Program-made: the position numbers and the translations under genes
Shown here: one piece after another, positions 42,236 through 55,700 of the stretch
Layout: each line of letters opens with the position of its first letter
How positions within the stretch are numbered: position 1 is the first letter of the stretch
Assembly: GCA_039707655.1 (NCBI GenBank)
Contig: CM077670.1
Location: 146,486,001-146,550,000, forward strand
Length of the DNA stretch: 64,000 bases
Source: Elymus sibiricus
Taxonomy: Eukaryota; Streptophyta; Magnoliopsida; Poales; Poaceae
Direction: 5' to 3'
The notes under the pieces: model-generated
Seen by the model: the letters and a program-made list of their open reading frames with translations, nothing else
Database searches by the model: none
What the model was told of the DNA's origin: nothing

Positions 42236-43084
42236 GGCTGGTCACAATGAGAGTATCATAGGTAGTATCATGCATGGCAACTAGGAATTTTTGCTTACGT
42301 GGCACACGATTAAATAAGGAGAGTTGAGTATCATAAGGGCAAGTACAATAGTAGGCTATAAGCCCGCTTGCATGGCATTTTTGCCTATGTGGAGGAGAGA
42401 GACAAGCAAAAAGGAAGGAAGTGGGCTCTAAGAGCATGGTTAATAGTACAGCCAGCTGATGGCTATATGATGTTCCCATGTCATTTATAGCCAAGGTTAT
42501 AGCCGGCACGTACAATAGTTAGATGTAAAGATGTGCTACTTTATTAATGCATGGCCCACGTCCCACTCTCACATAGTGCCTAGGAGCACGTGTTGCAGCT
42601 GGCTCTTATTCTGTAGCCGGCTCATCTTATCTCTCCTCTTCTCTCACCTCCATGTCAGCAGAAATATAATATTTTAACTCTTATAGCCCGCTTACATAAG
42701 CTTATTGTACTTGTTCTAATGCAAGAGTCAGCCTCTACACGTGCTCCTAGGTAAAACGAGTAAATGAGAGGAGAGAGAAAGAGAGAAAGTGAAAAATATC
42801 ACTAGCTTAAGAGCCAACCTTATAACCAACCCTATTGTATTAGTGGATGATATTGCTAGCTCTTGATGACATGGCAATCATATATAGCCAGTCGCTGGCT
42901 ATATTATTAACCATGCTTTAATATGATACCTTATCATATTAAATGATGTACTAGTATGTCTTGCATGGCAATAAATGAGACTACTATGATACCAAGTTAT
43001 GATACTATGCATTGTGGAGGTAGTATCATACACTAGTATCATATGCATGATACTAGTACATGATACTTCCCATTGCGACCAGCC
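42236..43084. mobile_element. Tourist-like MITE containing a mosaic of other MITEs
   Basis: Terminal inverted repeats GGCTGGTCACAATGAGAG (left) and complement of CATTGCGACCAGCC (right), flanked by TAA (42233-42235 and 43085-43087). Inside are pieces with other ends: 'gggcaagtacaatagtaggctata' (42338) paired with 'ttattgtacttgttct' (42702-42718), and 'gagcatggttaatagtacagccagc' (42431) paired with 'ggctatattattaaccatgc' (42896-42916). The pairs interleave, so insertion was followed by rearrangement. Confidence 0.65.
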
Positions 43085-43087
43085 TAA

Positions 43088-43434
43088 TGGAGTATCATAG
43101 GTAGTATCATGCATGCCAACTAAGCAATTTTGATGAATGGGAGTATCATAGATACGCGCAAGCCTTATAAACCGTAAAAGAAGTAGTATTGAGTACCATA
43201 TGATGATACTGTATCATATTAAATGATGTGCTACTATGTGTCATGCATGTCAATAAATGAAGTCATCTATGATACCGTATCATATTAAATGATGTGCTAC
43301 TATGTGTCATGCATAGCAATAAATGAAGTCATCTATGATACCAACATATGATACTATGCACTACAAATGTAGTATCATACACTAGTATAATATGCATGAT
43401 ACTAGTATACGATACTTCCCACTACAACCAGCCT
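43088..43434. mobile_element. Second, left-truncated copy of the same Tourist-like MITE
   Basis: Shares 'gagtatcataggtagtatcatgcatg' and the right end 'gatacttcccactacaaccagcc' with 42236-43084 but lacks the left terminal repeat. It contains a 66-bp direct duplication (43211-43276 and 43277-43342) differing at two positions. Confidence 0.6.
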
Positions 43435-44263
43435 AACTCCATAACTAAGCAGGTACAACTTTCCTCTCATGTCTCCATCACTCTCGAGGGCACACGGACG
43501 AACCCTAGCACCACCGCCGCCACCCTCCTCCCTCCTACCCGCCCCTCGCCGCCGCCAGGTGACGCCACCCGGGCAAAAGCCTAATATCAACGTGCAATTA
43601 ATTTCCTCCCTAAATACCTTCTTTTTACAAATTCATCCTTGCTCTAACTAGAGTAATAACTAAGCAGGTACAACTTTCCTCTCATGTTCGTGTCGTCGAA
43701 CACCACCCTCCTCCCTCCTCCCCACCCCCTCGCTGCCATCAGCTGGCGCCACTGGGTCAAAGCCCGAGTGGTGGTCGGCGGTGGCGGGGCTTCTCCCTCA
43801 GCGGCCATGGGCCGACGATGCACTCCTCCCTTGCGTGGCCTTGGACGGCATGGATCTGGCCGGCGTGGCGTGCTCGACGGTTCCGGACGCCGAGGTGGTG
43901 ACCCCGGACTCCTTTGTGGATGGCGGTCGGCGAGGCTGTTCCGTCTCTGTTCGCAGGCGGCGATGATTGTGCAGGCTCCGTTCCATGGTTGCTGGAAGGC
44001 GTGGTGACATCAGACCTCGGGGGCTGCTGGGCACCGTGGTGGTGTTGGCCGTTCTGTCTTGTTGTTGGTTGGGCGCGACGATGGAGCTTCATCAGCGAGG
44101 TGCTATGGCGGTAGCGACGGACGGTGTGCCCCCTCCGGTGGGCCGAGATGTAGGTGTGCGACAATTGAAATGAAACTCCTGCTCATCTTTGGTCGGTGCC
44201 AGTGATGACGGCGCCTGTTGGTGTCGTTCCCTCCTTGTAGGTGTCGTTGTGCTATGTCGGCAC

Positions 44264-45573
44264 TGTAAGTGCATCTAGTGCCACCCCTTGTTGGTTTTGG
44301 AGTATTGAAGACAAACTTGGTTGAAGGGACTAATGTGTTTGTGAGATTCATAGGAGAACACAGGTAGAAATCCCTATTGATTCGGTTTACCCATCAAACA
44401 TGACCCCTAAAAATCTATGAAGACATTGAAGACAATGATGGGTCACGAAGACATTCGTGTTGAAGCCAATGGCTCACGAAGACATTCACTTGAAGCCAAT
44501 GGAACGTGAAGACTTAGTCTTTTGGTAGTTTCATTTTCTTCTTTCTTGAGTCATAGGAACCACCGCACTGTTAAGTGGGGTCGAGGTAAACGAAGTCAGA
44601 AACTGACGTGATGCTCAACCCAAATCCTATGTCTTCGAGCGAAGACAAGTGAGAGAAAACCTCTTCCAGAGTTGGTTGGTTGAGTCAGCTTTGCTTGGAG
44701 CCCAAGTAAAGTTACCGCGTGTGTTCAAATTCCAACCGTTGGACACGTGTCAGTTCCCCAATGACCCAGGGTCATTTCGGACACCTCATGTCGGGTTGCC
44801 TCTTGGCTATAAATAGCCACCCCCCTCCACCATAAATTGGTGGCTGCTCCGAGTTAGTGCACGGCTTTTGTCGTTTGAGAGCAACCCACCTCCAAGCCTT
44901 TGAGAGAGAATCCTTGCAAGGACAAAACCCAAAACACCCAGAGCCCAAAGTGATTGAGCATCACTGAAGACATTCTGTTCCGAGTGAACCGAAGACTTAT
45001 TACACTTGAAGACTGTGATCTTCGAGACGGTTAGGCGTCACGTTCTGAGCATCCAAGAGTCATTGTGGATTGCCGGTGAACGAAGTCTGTGAAGGTTTGG
45101 AAGTCTACCTTGAAGACTTACCAGAGTGATTGGGCGAGATCTGCGGGTCTTAGCTCAAGGGGAATAAGGTGAAGACGTGGTCTTCTGAGTTCAATCTCAG
45201 CCTCCCTAACCAGACGTACAACTGTCACTGCAGTTAGAACTGGTCAAACAAATCTCTGTCTTCCCCAAGCTGCTGGTTCTATCCCTTCACTTCCTTACTG
45301 TTTTGAACTGTGAAGCCTTTGCATGCTTGTCTGTGTTTGAAGATATTCCCTGAAGCCATTCATCTGTTTACACATTTATCTTCATGCTTCTTGTGTTTAT
45401 GTTCAACGCATGCTAGTATGTATGATGTCTATGCTTGTCATATCTGTTCATCTCATTCATAGGCTTTACTAGGTCTCATCTTGCTTCCGCTTACTTTGAA
45501 GACATTGCCTGTTTTCGAAGCCTTTCATAAAAATCGCCTATTCACCCCCTCTAGTCGATAACTAGCACTTTCA
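44264..45573 (+). repeat. Copia 5' LTR
   Basis: Contains, in order, GAAGAC/GAAGCC-rich sequence (44425-44530), a G-box CACGTG (44744-44749), a palindrome TGACCCAGGGTCA (44762-44774) and a TATA box TATAAATA (44809-44816). Confidence 0.9.
44744..44816 (+). promoter_or_regulatory. Copia LTR core promoter (G-box, palindrome, TATA)
   Basis: CACGTG, then TGACCC-A-GGGTCA, then TATAAATA 35 bp after the palindrome. All three are conserved in both LTRs, which suggests that they mattered when the element was active. The palindrome looks like a dimeric binding site, but I know no named plant factor for it. Confidence 0.6.
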
Positions 45574-45575
45574 AT

Positions 45576-45587
45576 TGGTATCAGAGC
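45576..45587 (+). other. Copia primer binding site
   Basis: TGGTATCAGAGC, two bases inside the 5' LTR, complementary to the 3' end of initiator tRNA-Met. Confidence 0.92.
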
Positions 45588-45639
45588 AAGGTGCTCCCTT
45601 GTTCTGTGTGATTTGGTTTAACCACCTGGAGTTTTAGCT

Positions 45640-47550
45640 ATGTCGACTGCAGGGATAGTCAAGGTTTCCGCTGCGTGCCCCATCTTCGATGGCACTGACT
45701 ATCCCTACTGAAAGAATAAGATGCGCATGCATCTTGAAGCCATTGACAACGACCTCTGGTATGTCATCAAGACTGGTGTTCCCAAGGTCGGTGAAGGTAT
45801 CACCGCTGCTGATGTGAAGAGGTTCGCGTAACTGGACTCGACCGCCAAGAACATCATCTGTGGTCATCTGACCAAAGGATAGTATGGTCGTGTGAGTGCA
45901 CTCGAGTCTGCGAAGCTAGTCTGGGACTGGCTCTCCAAGGTCAACGAGGGCGTCTCATCTCAACGAGACTCCCGAATCGATGTACTTCACAATCTCTTCA
46001 ACCGCTTCAAGAGACTCGAGAATGAAAACGTTCAGCTCACCTTCGATCGTCTCACTGATATCACCAATGAGCTTCATGCTCTTGGCGCCACTGACATCAC
46101 CAAGCATGAAGTTGTGAAGAAGCTATTGAGGTCTCTTGACAGTTCGTTTGACACCTTATCACTGATGATTCAAGAGCGCCCTGATTTCAAGCAATTGGAT
46201 CCTGCCGATATACTTGAGAGGCTCAATACTCATGAATTCCAGCTATCTGAGAAGAGAGATATCTATGGTCCTACCTATGGACGTTCTCGCGCTTTGAAAG
46301 CAAAGGCTGTATCTTCATCTGAAGACTCTGACTGCTGTTCCGATGGTGCTGAAGACATTGGCAGAGAGCTAGCAATGCTCGTGAAGAAGTTCCAGAAGTT
46401 CACCAAGAAAAATGGCTTCGGAAAGTCTTCAAAGTATGATTCCAAGAAGGCTGAAGCTTCCACTCGTGACTACAAGAAGAGAACTTGCCACAAATGCAAG
46501 AAGCCAGGCCACTACATGGCAGAATGTCCTCAATGGGAAAATAAATCAAAGAAGAAGAAGAAGAGCAAGGACTCTGACACTGATGAGAAGAAGAAGAAAC
46601 ACTCAAAGTCTTCATCGCACAAAAGAAGTTCCTCCAGCAAAGCTCGTGCATTCATCGGCAAGGAAATGGATTTAGAGGAGGAATCTGCTTCAGAGGAGGT
46701 GGTGGAGGAGTCAGAGGAGGAGTCAGACTCAGGCGTGGCAAGCCTGGCTTTGGCTTCAGCATTCGTTGCCAAGTCGATCTTCAGCACTGAAGACAATGGT
46801 CACGTCACCGACACTAACGACGACGACGACGACTCTGCTCCTGCCTACTGCTTCATGGCAAGAGGCGCTAAGGTAACCTCACGCGTTGCCTACTTTGAAA
46901 CCTCAAGTGAAGATGACTCTGAATGTGAATCCAAACCTAGCTATAAGACACTTGCTAAAATTGCAACTGAGCAACAAACTGCTATGGAAAATATTCAAAA
47001 ACTGCTAGACAAAAGCGATGATCTGTTGGACGAGGAAATGAATCGAAGTCAATCCTTAATTGAAGACATAAAAAATCTTCAAGTTAAGTATGACGAGCTC
47101 CTAAGTCGTCATGATACCCTCTCATCTGATCATGAGAAGCTCTCCTATGAATATCTTCAAAGGAAGCAAGAGCTTGAGAAGCTGAGAGCGTCTCATGATG
47201 ATCTTCGAACTGAAAATGATTCACTGCTCGCTCAACAGATCAGTAGCGCTCAGGATGAATTTGTGCCACCTTGCTTGAAATGCCTTGAGCGTGATAACGC
47301 TAATTCTTCTGCTGAATGTTCCACTGTTTCTAAATCTACAATATCTTCAACTGTTGATGTGGACACTAACCCCTCCTCTGAGGAAGCCACTGCTCTTACT
47401 AATGAGAATGCCAGGTTGAAGACATTGCTTGAGACTGGCATGTATAAGAGTCTCAAAGGGCATCAGACTCTTTGTGATGTCCTCAAGAAACAGATCATGA
47501 ACATGAACCCTAGGAAAGAGGGCATTGGCTTCGAGAGAAACAAATGTTGA
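45640..47550 (+). pseudogene. Copia gag
   Basis: ATG at 45640 (MSTAGIVKVSAACPIFDGTDY). In-frame stops lie at 45709-45711, 45829-45831 and 45880-45882; then 552 codons are open to 47550. The N-terminal UBN2-type gag shows LESAKLVWDWLSKV, FDRLTDITNELHALG and LLRSLDSSFDTLS. A CCHC zinc knuckle is CHKCKKPGHYMAEC at about 46488-46530. A Lys/Ser/Glu-rich low-complexity region and a coiled coil (about 46970-47230) follow. It would form the particle and bind RNA. The stops are all in the first 80 codons. Confidence 0.85.
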
Positions 47551-47599
47551 TGGTACATATTGAAAGCCCGAGCAGTACCCCAAAACCACTTGGGTTGCT

Positions 47600-50500
47600 G
47601 CAACAGGCCCCCCAGTAGACCCAGCCACATTATCTGGCCATACCTGTGCTAACCCCATCATCATTGATGAGTCCTTCGACTCAAATTATAAACTGTTCAA
47701 AAACCAGAATGGTGAAGTGTTTGCCATGTTTATTGGAACTAACTGTAGGAATGGTTCGCCTATGAAGAAGATCTGGGTTCCCAAAAGTCTTCTGGAAAGT
47801 CTTCCTGTGAATGTCATCATGACACCACCCGGGAAGAAGACAAACCCCAGAGCAAAAGCTTCATATGGACCAAAGTCTTCATACAGACGAAGGTCTTCGT
47901 ATGATCATACTAACACTTATGTTTCGCAGGGTTACAATGATCAGACTCATGAATATGAGAGACGTTCCTCAAACCATTATGTTCACAAATCAAAGAATTT
48001 CTCTGCTTATTCATTTGAGTACTCTAACCCCCCCGTGAAGCTATTTGCTAGGGCTTCAAAGCCAAAGTTCTCAGATGCTGCACTTAGACTCATTGCTTCT
48101 AAGCCACCCCTTCAGATGTGGGTGGTTAAGAAGAACTGATCTTTCTTGCAGGGTCAGGTCTCCAGCCGAAAAGCATTGGATTCTGAACACAATGCTGGGG
48201 ACCTGAAAAATCTTGTCGGACGCAAGATAAAATGTCAAAATGGTATTACCATTTATTTCGTCCATGGATTTCTTGATGATCATCCTACTATATCCTCCAA
48301 GAAACTTACATTCTCTGAAAGTCTTCATCGTCAAATGTTTGCACTTCACAATTGTCTTGGTGAAGCCTATCCTACTAACTGCTCTGTAGGGTACACTTCC
48401 GAAAGCTACTGAATGGATCCTGGACAGTGGCTGCACCAACCATATGACTGGTGACCGAAGCTTGCTCATGGACTCTACACTTCATCCATCTACACAAAAG
48501 CACATTACTTTTGCTGACACTGGGAAAAGCAAGGTATTGGGTCTAGGTAGGGTTGCAATCTCAAAGGATCGGCACATGGATAAAGTGATGCTTGTCGAAT
48601 CCCTTGGATTCAACCTCATGTCCGTCTCAATGCTTTGTGATCTTGATATGATTGTCATCTTTGGCAAATTTCGCTGTCTTGTGCTTATGGCTTCTGACAA
48701 AACCCAAGTCTTCGAAGGTTATTGAAGCGGTGACTTGTACATGGTAGATTTCTCCACAGGACCACAGCTTGGCACATGTCTTCTAGCAAAAGCTTCAGAA
48801 TGTTGGCTTTGGCATCGACAGCTAGGACATGCTGGCATGAGGAACTTGCACACCCTTGTGAAGAAGAAGCACATCATTGGGATTGAGGGCGTCAAGTTCA
48901 AGAAGGATCATTTATGTGGAGCCTGTGAAGCTGGGAAGATGACTAGGGCAAAACACCCCTCGAAGACAATCATGACGACCACTCGTCCCTTTGAGCTGCT
49001 ACACATGGACTTATTTGGTCCTACTCATTACTCCACTCTTACTACTTCTGCACATCTATATGGCTTAATGATTGTTGATGATTATTCTCGATATACCTGG
49101 GTGCACATAATCCTGTATAAGAATGAAGTGCTGGATGTCTTCAGGCGGTTCGCCAACCGGGCCATGACCAACTATGGCGTCAAGATCAAGCACATCAGGA
49201 GTGACAATGGCACCGAGTTCAAGAACACTGGGCTCGACACTTATCTTGACGTTCTTGGCATCACTCATGAGTTATCAGCTCCATACACTCCACAGCAGAA
49301 TGGCGTCGTGGAGCGCAAGAACAGAACTCTCATTGAGATGGCTCGCACTATATACCACGCAAGTGGTGGCCTGAAGCCATTGATATTGCATGCCACATCA
49401 TCAATAGGGTATATCTTCACAAGTTCTTCAAGAAGACATCTTATGAACTTATCACTGATGAACTCCCTCCAAGTGAATCCATCAAGCTAATGGGTACTGG
49501 AGACATAATACCCACTGAGGAACCCGGAGATGAAGAGGTCATGATACCTGGTCCAGTCCATCGTGAAGACAATGGTCAGCCTGAAGATAATGCTGAGCCT
49601 GAAGATAATGCTCAGCAATAGCAAAGTCTTCGCCCTGTACATCCTCGTGTGGCCAATGAATTTCAGATTGAGAAGATACTTGACAACATCAATGCACCTG
49701 GTCCTCTCACTCGCTCAAGAGCCACACAGCTAGCAAACTTTTGTGGACACTTCACTTTCGTCTCCATCACAGAACCCACCAAAGTCACTGAAGCTTTCAT
49801 GGAACCAGAATGGATTCAGGCTATGCAAGAAGAGCTTCAGCAATTTGAGCTCAACAATGTGTGGGAACTCGTCAAGCGTCCTGACCCTCGCAAGCATAAC
49901 ATAATTGGAACCAAATGGATCTACCGCAACAAGCAAGATGAACATGGTTGAGTTGTCAGAAACAAAGCCTGTCTTGTTGCACAAGGTTACACACAAGTGG
50001 AAGGAATTGATTTCGATGAAACCTTTGCTCCTGTGGCTAGACTTGAAGCCATCCGCATACTTCTTGCTTACGCAAATCATCATGATATCCTCTTATATCA
50101 AATGGATGTAAAGAGTGCCTTTCTCAACGGCAAAATTGAAGAAGAAGTCTATGTTGCTCAACCACCTGGTTTTGAAGATCCAAAGCACCCTGACAAGGTC
50201 TATAGGCTCAACAAGGCAGTGTATGGCCTCGAACAAGCTCCACGAGCCTGGTATGACACACTCAAGGAATTTCTGAAAAGCAAAGGCTTCAAACCTGGTT
50301 CACTTGATCCCACTCTCTTCACCAAATCATATGATGGTGAACATTTTGTGTGCCAAATCTATGTGGATGACATTATCTTTGGGTGCACTGACAAACGATA
50401 TAGTGATGAGTTCAGTCATATGATGCAAGAGCAATATCAAATGTCCTTGATGGGAGAGCTGAAATTCTTTCTTGGTCTTCAATTTCGTCAACAAAGCAAT

Positions 50501-51313
50501 GGCATCTTCATATCACAAGAGAAGTATCTCAAGGACTGCTTGAAGAAGTTTGGTATGCAAGATTGCAAGGGCTACAAGACGCCAATGCCAACCAATGGTC
50601 ATCTGAGTTCTGACGGCAATGGTAAAGAGTTTGATCAAAAGGTATAACGCTCCATGATTGGTTCTTTATTGTACTTATGTGCATCTAGGCCAGATATAAT
50701 GCTTAGCGTTTGCATGTGTGCCCGATTCCAAGCGGCACCAAAGGAATCGCATCACCTCACGGTGAAGCGAATACTTCGATATTTGGCTCACAACCCAACG
50801 CTAGGATTATGGCATCCAAAGGGCTCAGAGTTTGATTTGGTTGGATTCTCCGATTCTGACTATGCTGGAGATAGGGTGGATCGCGAATCCACATCAGGCA
50901 CTTGTCACTTTCTTGGACGTTCATTTGTATGTTGGTCTTCAAAGAAGCAGAACTGCGTATCACTCTCCACTGCTGAAGCCGAATACATTGTTGCTGGATC
51001 CTGCTGTGCTCAGCTTCTCTGGATGAAGCAAACCCTGAAGAACTATGGCATCAACAAGAAGAAAGTTCCTCTGTTCTGTGACAACGAGAGCGCCATCAAG
51101 ATTTCACACAATCTTGTCCAACACTCCAAGACGAAGCATATTGAGATCAGGCATCATTTCCTTCGTGATCATGTGCTCAAGGAAGACATTGACATCATTC
51201 ACGTCAACACTGAAGATCAGCTGGCAGATATCTTCACGAAGCCTTTGGATGAGAAGAGGTTTTGCAAGTTGCGGTGTGAGCTAAATATCTTAGAATCCTC
51301 GAATGTGCAGTGA
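47600..51313 (+). pseudogene. Copia pol: protease, integrase, RT, RNase H
   Basis: Protease at about 48411-48500 (WILDSGCTNHMTGD, DSG catalytic). GAG-pre-integrase (LWHRQLGHAGMRNLHTL, CGACEAGK) and integrase core (HMDLFGPT, VDDYSRYTWV, IRSDNGTEFKN, YTPQQNGVVERKNRTL) at 48735-49400. A frameshift near 49395 and a deletion near 49460 follow. RT at 49800-50600 ([46 protein letters not shown]). RNase H at 50654-51313 (GFSDSDYAGD, STAEAEYIVAGSC, HIEIRHHFLRD, DIFTKPL). Stops: 49949-49951 and 50645-50647. All enzymes are identifiable, none usable as is. Confidence 0.88.
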
Positions 51314-52725
51314 ATGGACACACATCCTAACACTTATGCATTGTTGATGACTATGATGTACAACACACGAAGTAACGTATGTCTTCAATTCATGAAGATG
51401 TACACTCTAAGTGTGAAGATATTAACGTAGAATTTGACTTCAGAGCGCCACGATAATCGTGCGCCGTGTCTGGGTCTAATACTTCCTATACGGTGGGTAA
51501 CGCCACCACCACTCTTTCTTGAAGATTTTCATTTGGCGTCACATCTATTGCATTATCTTCTTGATTTGGTTTGTCTTCACCAATGGCTTTATCTTCGCAT
51601 TTTGTTTAATCTTATTGCCTATACTATATGTATGAGTTTGTCCTCAACAGCATTCACTTATAGCTATGTCTTCAAGTTGGATTTTTTTTTCCGAACCAAG
51701 TGAATGTGATCGGACCCTTACCCCTCTATGCTTGTCTCTTCCAATCCCTCTAAATCTTCATATGCATTCTATTTGACACATGTCGATTGTCTTCACCGTG
51801 TCCTTGTCAGTCGAAGATTTTGAGACCAAAATTTAAAACGTTTTCATATCCTTATCCATTTTACCGGCCGCCGCAAAAGCCGGAATGGACCTCCCGCCAA
51901 AACTGCTAAGTAGTGGGGTCTGTGCGTGGTTGTCAAAACAACACCAGCATGCCACGCGTCAACCAAAGACGTATCGCCAGGGCAGCACAGTAAATTCACC
52001 ATCATGAACTCCTCCTTATAAATACTTTGCCCCTGTGGTCATTAAGTTCTTTCACACCTGTCGCTCTCGCCATCTCAACCCTAGCACCGTCGCTAGCTTC
52101 CATCGACGCCGGAGAAGAAGCACTTTGCTGCCGTGACCTCTTCGACGCCGTACTCACGCCGGCCGCGGATATCTTCTCGCCGCCGCCGCTGTAGCTATCT
52201 TCCACTGCCAAGTTAGGGCGTGGGAGATCGAACTGCTCAGCTTCCTTCGCGTCTTGTTGAGCTGTTCATCGTGCGGTAAATAAATATCACTTTTTTACCG
52301 TTTGTTTGATCCGAAATTTCTCCATATATCTTCAGAAGTTGTTCTTTCACCTTCAAATCTATCTTCAGTCACACATCTCATATCTTGCAAAGTTCCTTCA
52401 CTTATGCTACGTTTCGTATGATTCCTCACTTGTACCTATTTTTGAATTTGTACAAATCTGGAACCAACACTCTGTAAGTGAATGTCTTCGCACTATGAGG
52501 TCATTGTCTTCAAACTGATTTATCTTCAAAATCCTCTGAGAATGCATATGACCTCTCCTCCTTCCCTCGCATCTCTAATTCTTTCACAGATACATGTCCA
52601 TGGGGGAGTCACTTGGTTCTCATAGTCTGAATTCATTTGCAGACTTCTTATAGCTTCATCTTAATTCTCCTGAAGCCAGTTCCTGTCGAATCAACAGAGC
52701 GAAGCCAATCAGCCCTTTGAAGCCA
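51314..52725 (+). promoter_or_regulatory. Region between pol and ORF3: candidate internal promoter and leader intron
   Basis: No ORF over 100 codons is convincing here. A TATA box TATAAATA (52017-52024) is followed by 'ctcaaccctagcaccg', which looks like a plant 5' leader. A donor-like GTAAAT (52276-52281) and an acceptor-like 'catttgcag' (ends 52642) could define a 367-bp leader intron before ORF3. All of this is inferred from sequence. Confidence 0.4.
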
Positions 52726-55700
52726 ATGGCTAGTGGTAAATCTTCAAAGAAGGGAGGAAGACAAAGGCGAGCAAACACTGCTCTTGACCTCCCTCCAGAT
52801 CTGTATGAGCAATACAAGTCAGATCCAGAGGAAACGTATGGCGAACGCAAAACGCGTGTGCAGTGGATTAGAAGATATTGGGCTGAGCAATGGTTCTACT
52901 ATCATTTTGTTACACCTGAATATGCTGACAAGAATGCAGTCAGGCCTCCATGGGCAGATATTGTCTATCGAAAACTGATTCCGAAGACAAAGGCTGGCGC
53001 CATTGCTCAACACTTCTATCCATGCATGGTCAGAGGTGTGAAGCTGCAAGATGCTGACCCATCCAGTATCAGATGGTGTTGTGAAGATGATCTCTTTGAA
53101 GCCAATTACCAGTTTGCAAAGGGTTCAGCTGAGCAGAACAAGAAGGACTATGGTGTTGACTTCAACCCTGGTCCGGCGGAACCAAGGCCCGATGGCTCCC
53201 GTCAAGCAGATCCAAATCTGACGGGTCCATGGGACAGTCTTCAAAGCATACATTGAACATATTGACGCTCTTCGTGCTGCCACAGCTGCCGCTCGCGGAG
53301 AAGCTCCTGCTGAAGATATTGCTCCTGCCTCCCCCAAGTCACAGAGAAAGCCTAAGGCCTCCAAAGCTAAAGAGGGGCCATCTTCAAAGTCTGCCGCCGC
53401 ACCAAAAGCTTCAAGAGTGAAGCCTATGAGATCTGCACCTCCTGAATCCAGTGTGCAATCTGAAGATGTATCTCACAACTCTCCAAAGAGAAAGCAATCT
53501 GCGGGGTGAGGCCCTAAACCAACAAACACCCTTCGGGATGATGATGCCATCATTGATTTGTCTGATGATGAGTTTGATGACGATGCTCTTGAGCAGCTCA
53601 TCAAGAACAAGCAGGAAGAGGCCGATATCTTCAAGGACCTGCCTCTGTTCGACCATGACATACTGAACAACTTCATTGATGAATGGTTTCATGACCCATC
53701 TTTGTCGATTGACGATCTGCGGCTTTCAATTGACATAAGTGTCACTTTCCAAGGCTTCATCAACCAGGAACTTGCAGTAGTCCAAAAAGTGCTCGAGCAG
53801 AAGAACAAGATTGAGCATGAGAAACAACTTTTCAAGAAGCATCTTGCCAAGTTCAGCGTCAACGATATTCAAGGCTACAAGAAGATGATGGCAGGCCTGA
53901 AAGAAGAATTTCAAAAGCGTCGCGATGACGCCAAATGTGCCAGGGAACGCCTCAAGCACTATGCTGAGAAGACAGTGCAGGCTCACAATGAGGGCTTGAA
54001 GAGAAAAGCACTTAGCCATCCCGCAATTGATCCGAAGCTGATCAAGAAGAAGAAGAAGCCAGTGACCCCTGCGGCTGAGGCACCAAGGCAAGATATGCCC
54101 AAGATTGTCTTCCCGCCAATCTTCTCTGGCTCGAAGCCATCTGTGCCATCCATTGCTTCAGAAAAGAAGAAGACTCAGCAAGCTGAAACCGAAGCTCATA
54201 AACGCAAGCATTCTGATGCCTTTGTTATCTCTCCTTCTCAGAAGCGCCAAAAGACGAAGTCTTCAAAGGCTTCGCGAGGGCACAAGCGGCAACTGCTTCA
54301 TTAGCTCCTCAAGAGCCGCTGCTTGTGACGCCAATCTCTGTGGCACCCCCTGTTTTAGAAAATACAGAAAGAAGAGTTGTTGTGCATGAACCTGCTTCCA
54401 CAGAGGTTCCTGTTACTGAAGATATTCCAGCTGTTGACCCCACCGCAGCTAATGACATTGGTAATGAAGCCAATGTGCGAAATGAAGATGATGAAGTCCT
54501 TCCTCAGATTACCCAAGATGTGGTATCATCGCCTGTTCAAGAGAACAGTGAACCTATCAGCATTGGTAGACCCCTGACGCCAATGGCCACTGATGAGTGC
54601 TGGGATGAGCAGCCTCATGAAGAGATCCCCACCACTCCACCTCCTCAAGCTGCCACCACGGATATGCCTCACATGCATGGAACGCCTGAAGCCATGGAGG
54701 AAGATCATTCATCTCCAAAGGCGCCGCCCTCATTTCGAAGGCTTTGCCGTGGCCCAAAACCTTCAGCCTCCATGTCACGTATTCCTGAGGAGGATGTGCA
54801 TCAAGAAGCTTCTGTTTCTCAAGATCTTGTGCAAGAAGATGTTCCTCCTAGTACCACAGCTCAAACTGAAACTACACAAGTTGAACCAGTACAAATTGTA
54901 TCCACTGAAGTTCAACATGAGCTCGAAGTCAAACAGATTGAAGACGTTCCGGCTGCAACCACTGAACCCATTCAAGAGCTGGTGTCTGAAACTGTTACTC
55001 CTGTTGCCACTGAGGCCCTTGTGCCTGAAGTCAATCTGACTGCAACTCATGAAGCTCCTTCTCCTTCTCCTGAAGTCATTGCTCCAACTGAAGACAATGC
55101 GCCAAATACAGCTTTGGCCTACAATCGAGCTGGTGAGCTTGTTCTTGTTTTGTGGCCAACTCTCACTCCACCTGTGCAGCATGGTCCGCAATATGAGTTC
55201 AACATCAACAATTGGCCACTCATTCAGAGGCCTATGCCCAGAATACCAAGGCTTCACAGCGCACCTTCAACTGACTGTTCATTCAGTGTCGCTGCTTTCA
55301 GAAATGAGAACACATTCTTTGACAGCTCCAAGAATCCCTTCAAGAAGATACGCATATCTTCGGACAGATTCTGGACTCATCATCAGCGCAGCTACTATAT
55401 GTGCGTCATGTACAATCAAGACTGGATTCATCCTCACAGGCGTTTGGATCGTGAAGCCATGTCTGGTCTCCCTTGCTTGGACCAAGCTTTGGAATGCTTC
55501 AGAGACGTTGGATTGTTGCCCTTTGTCACGGACAAGGAACACTGGAATGAGGAGCTCATACTCCAATTTTATGCAACTTTCCACATTTCTGGCTTCAACA
55601 GGGACCCCAAGACTTGGACCCTTGAGTGGATGACTGGGGATGTTCATCATGAAGCCAAACCTCAAGATCTTCTCGAGCTCACCACCTTGCCCACTCCTGG

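Larger units (their letters stand above)
42156..43765 (+). repeat. Local tandem duplication, first copy split by MITEs
   Basis: Copy A is 42156-42235 plus 43437-43582. Copy B starts at 43580. Shared marks in order: 'taatatcaacgtgtaattaatt', 'ctaaatac', 'aaattcatccttgct', 'actaagcaggtacaactttc', 'caccctcctccctcctac', 'ggcgccac..gggcaaaagcc' (degenerate). The unit is about 225 bp without the MITEs. Confidence 0.65.
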
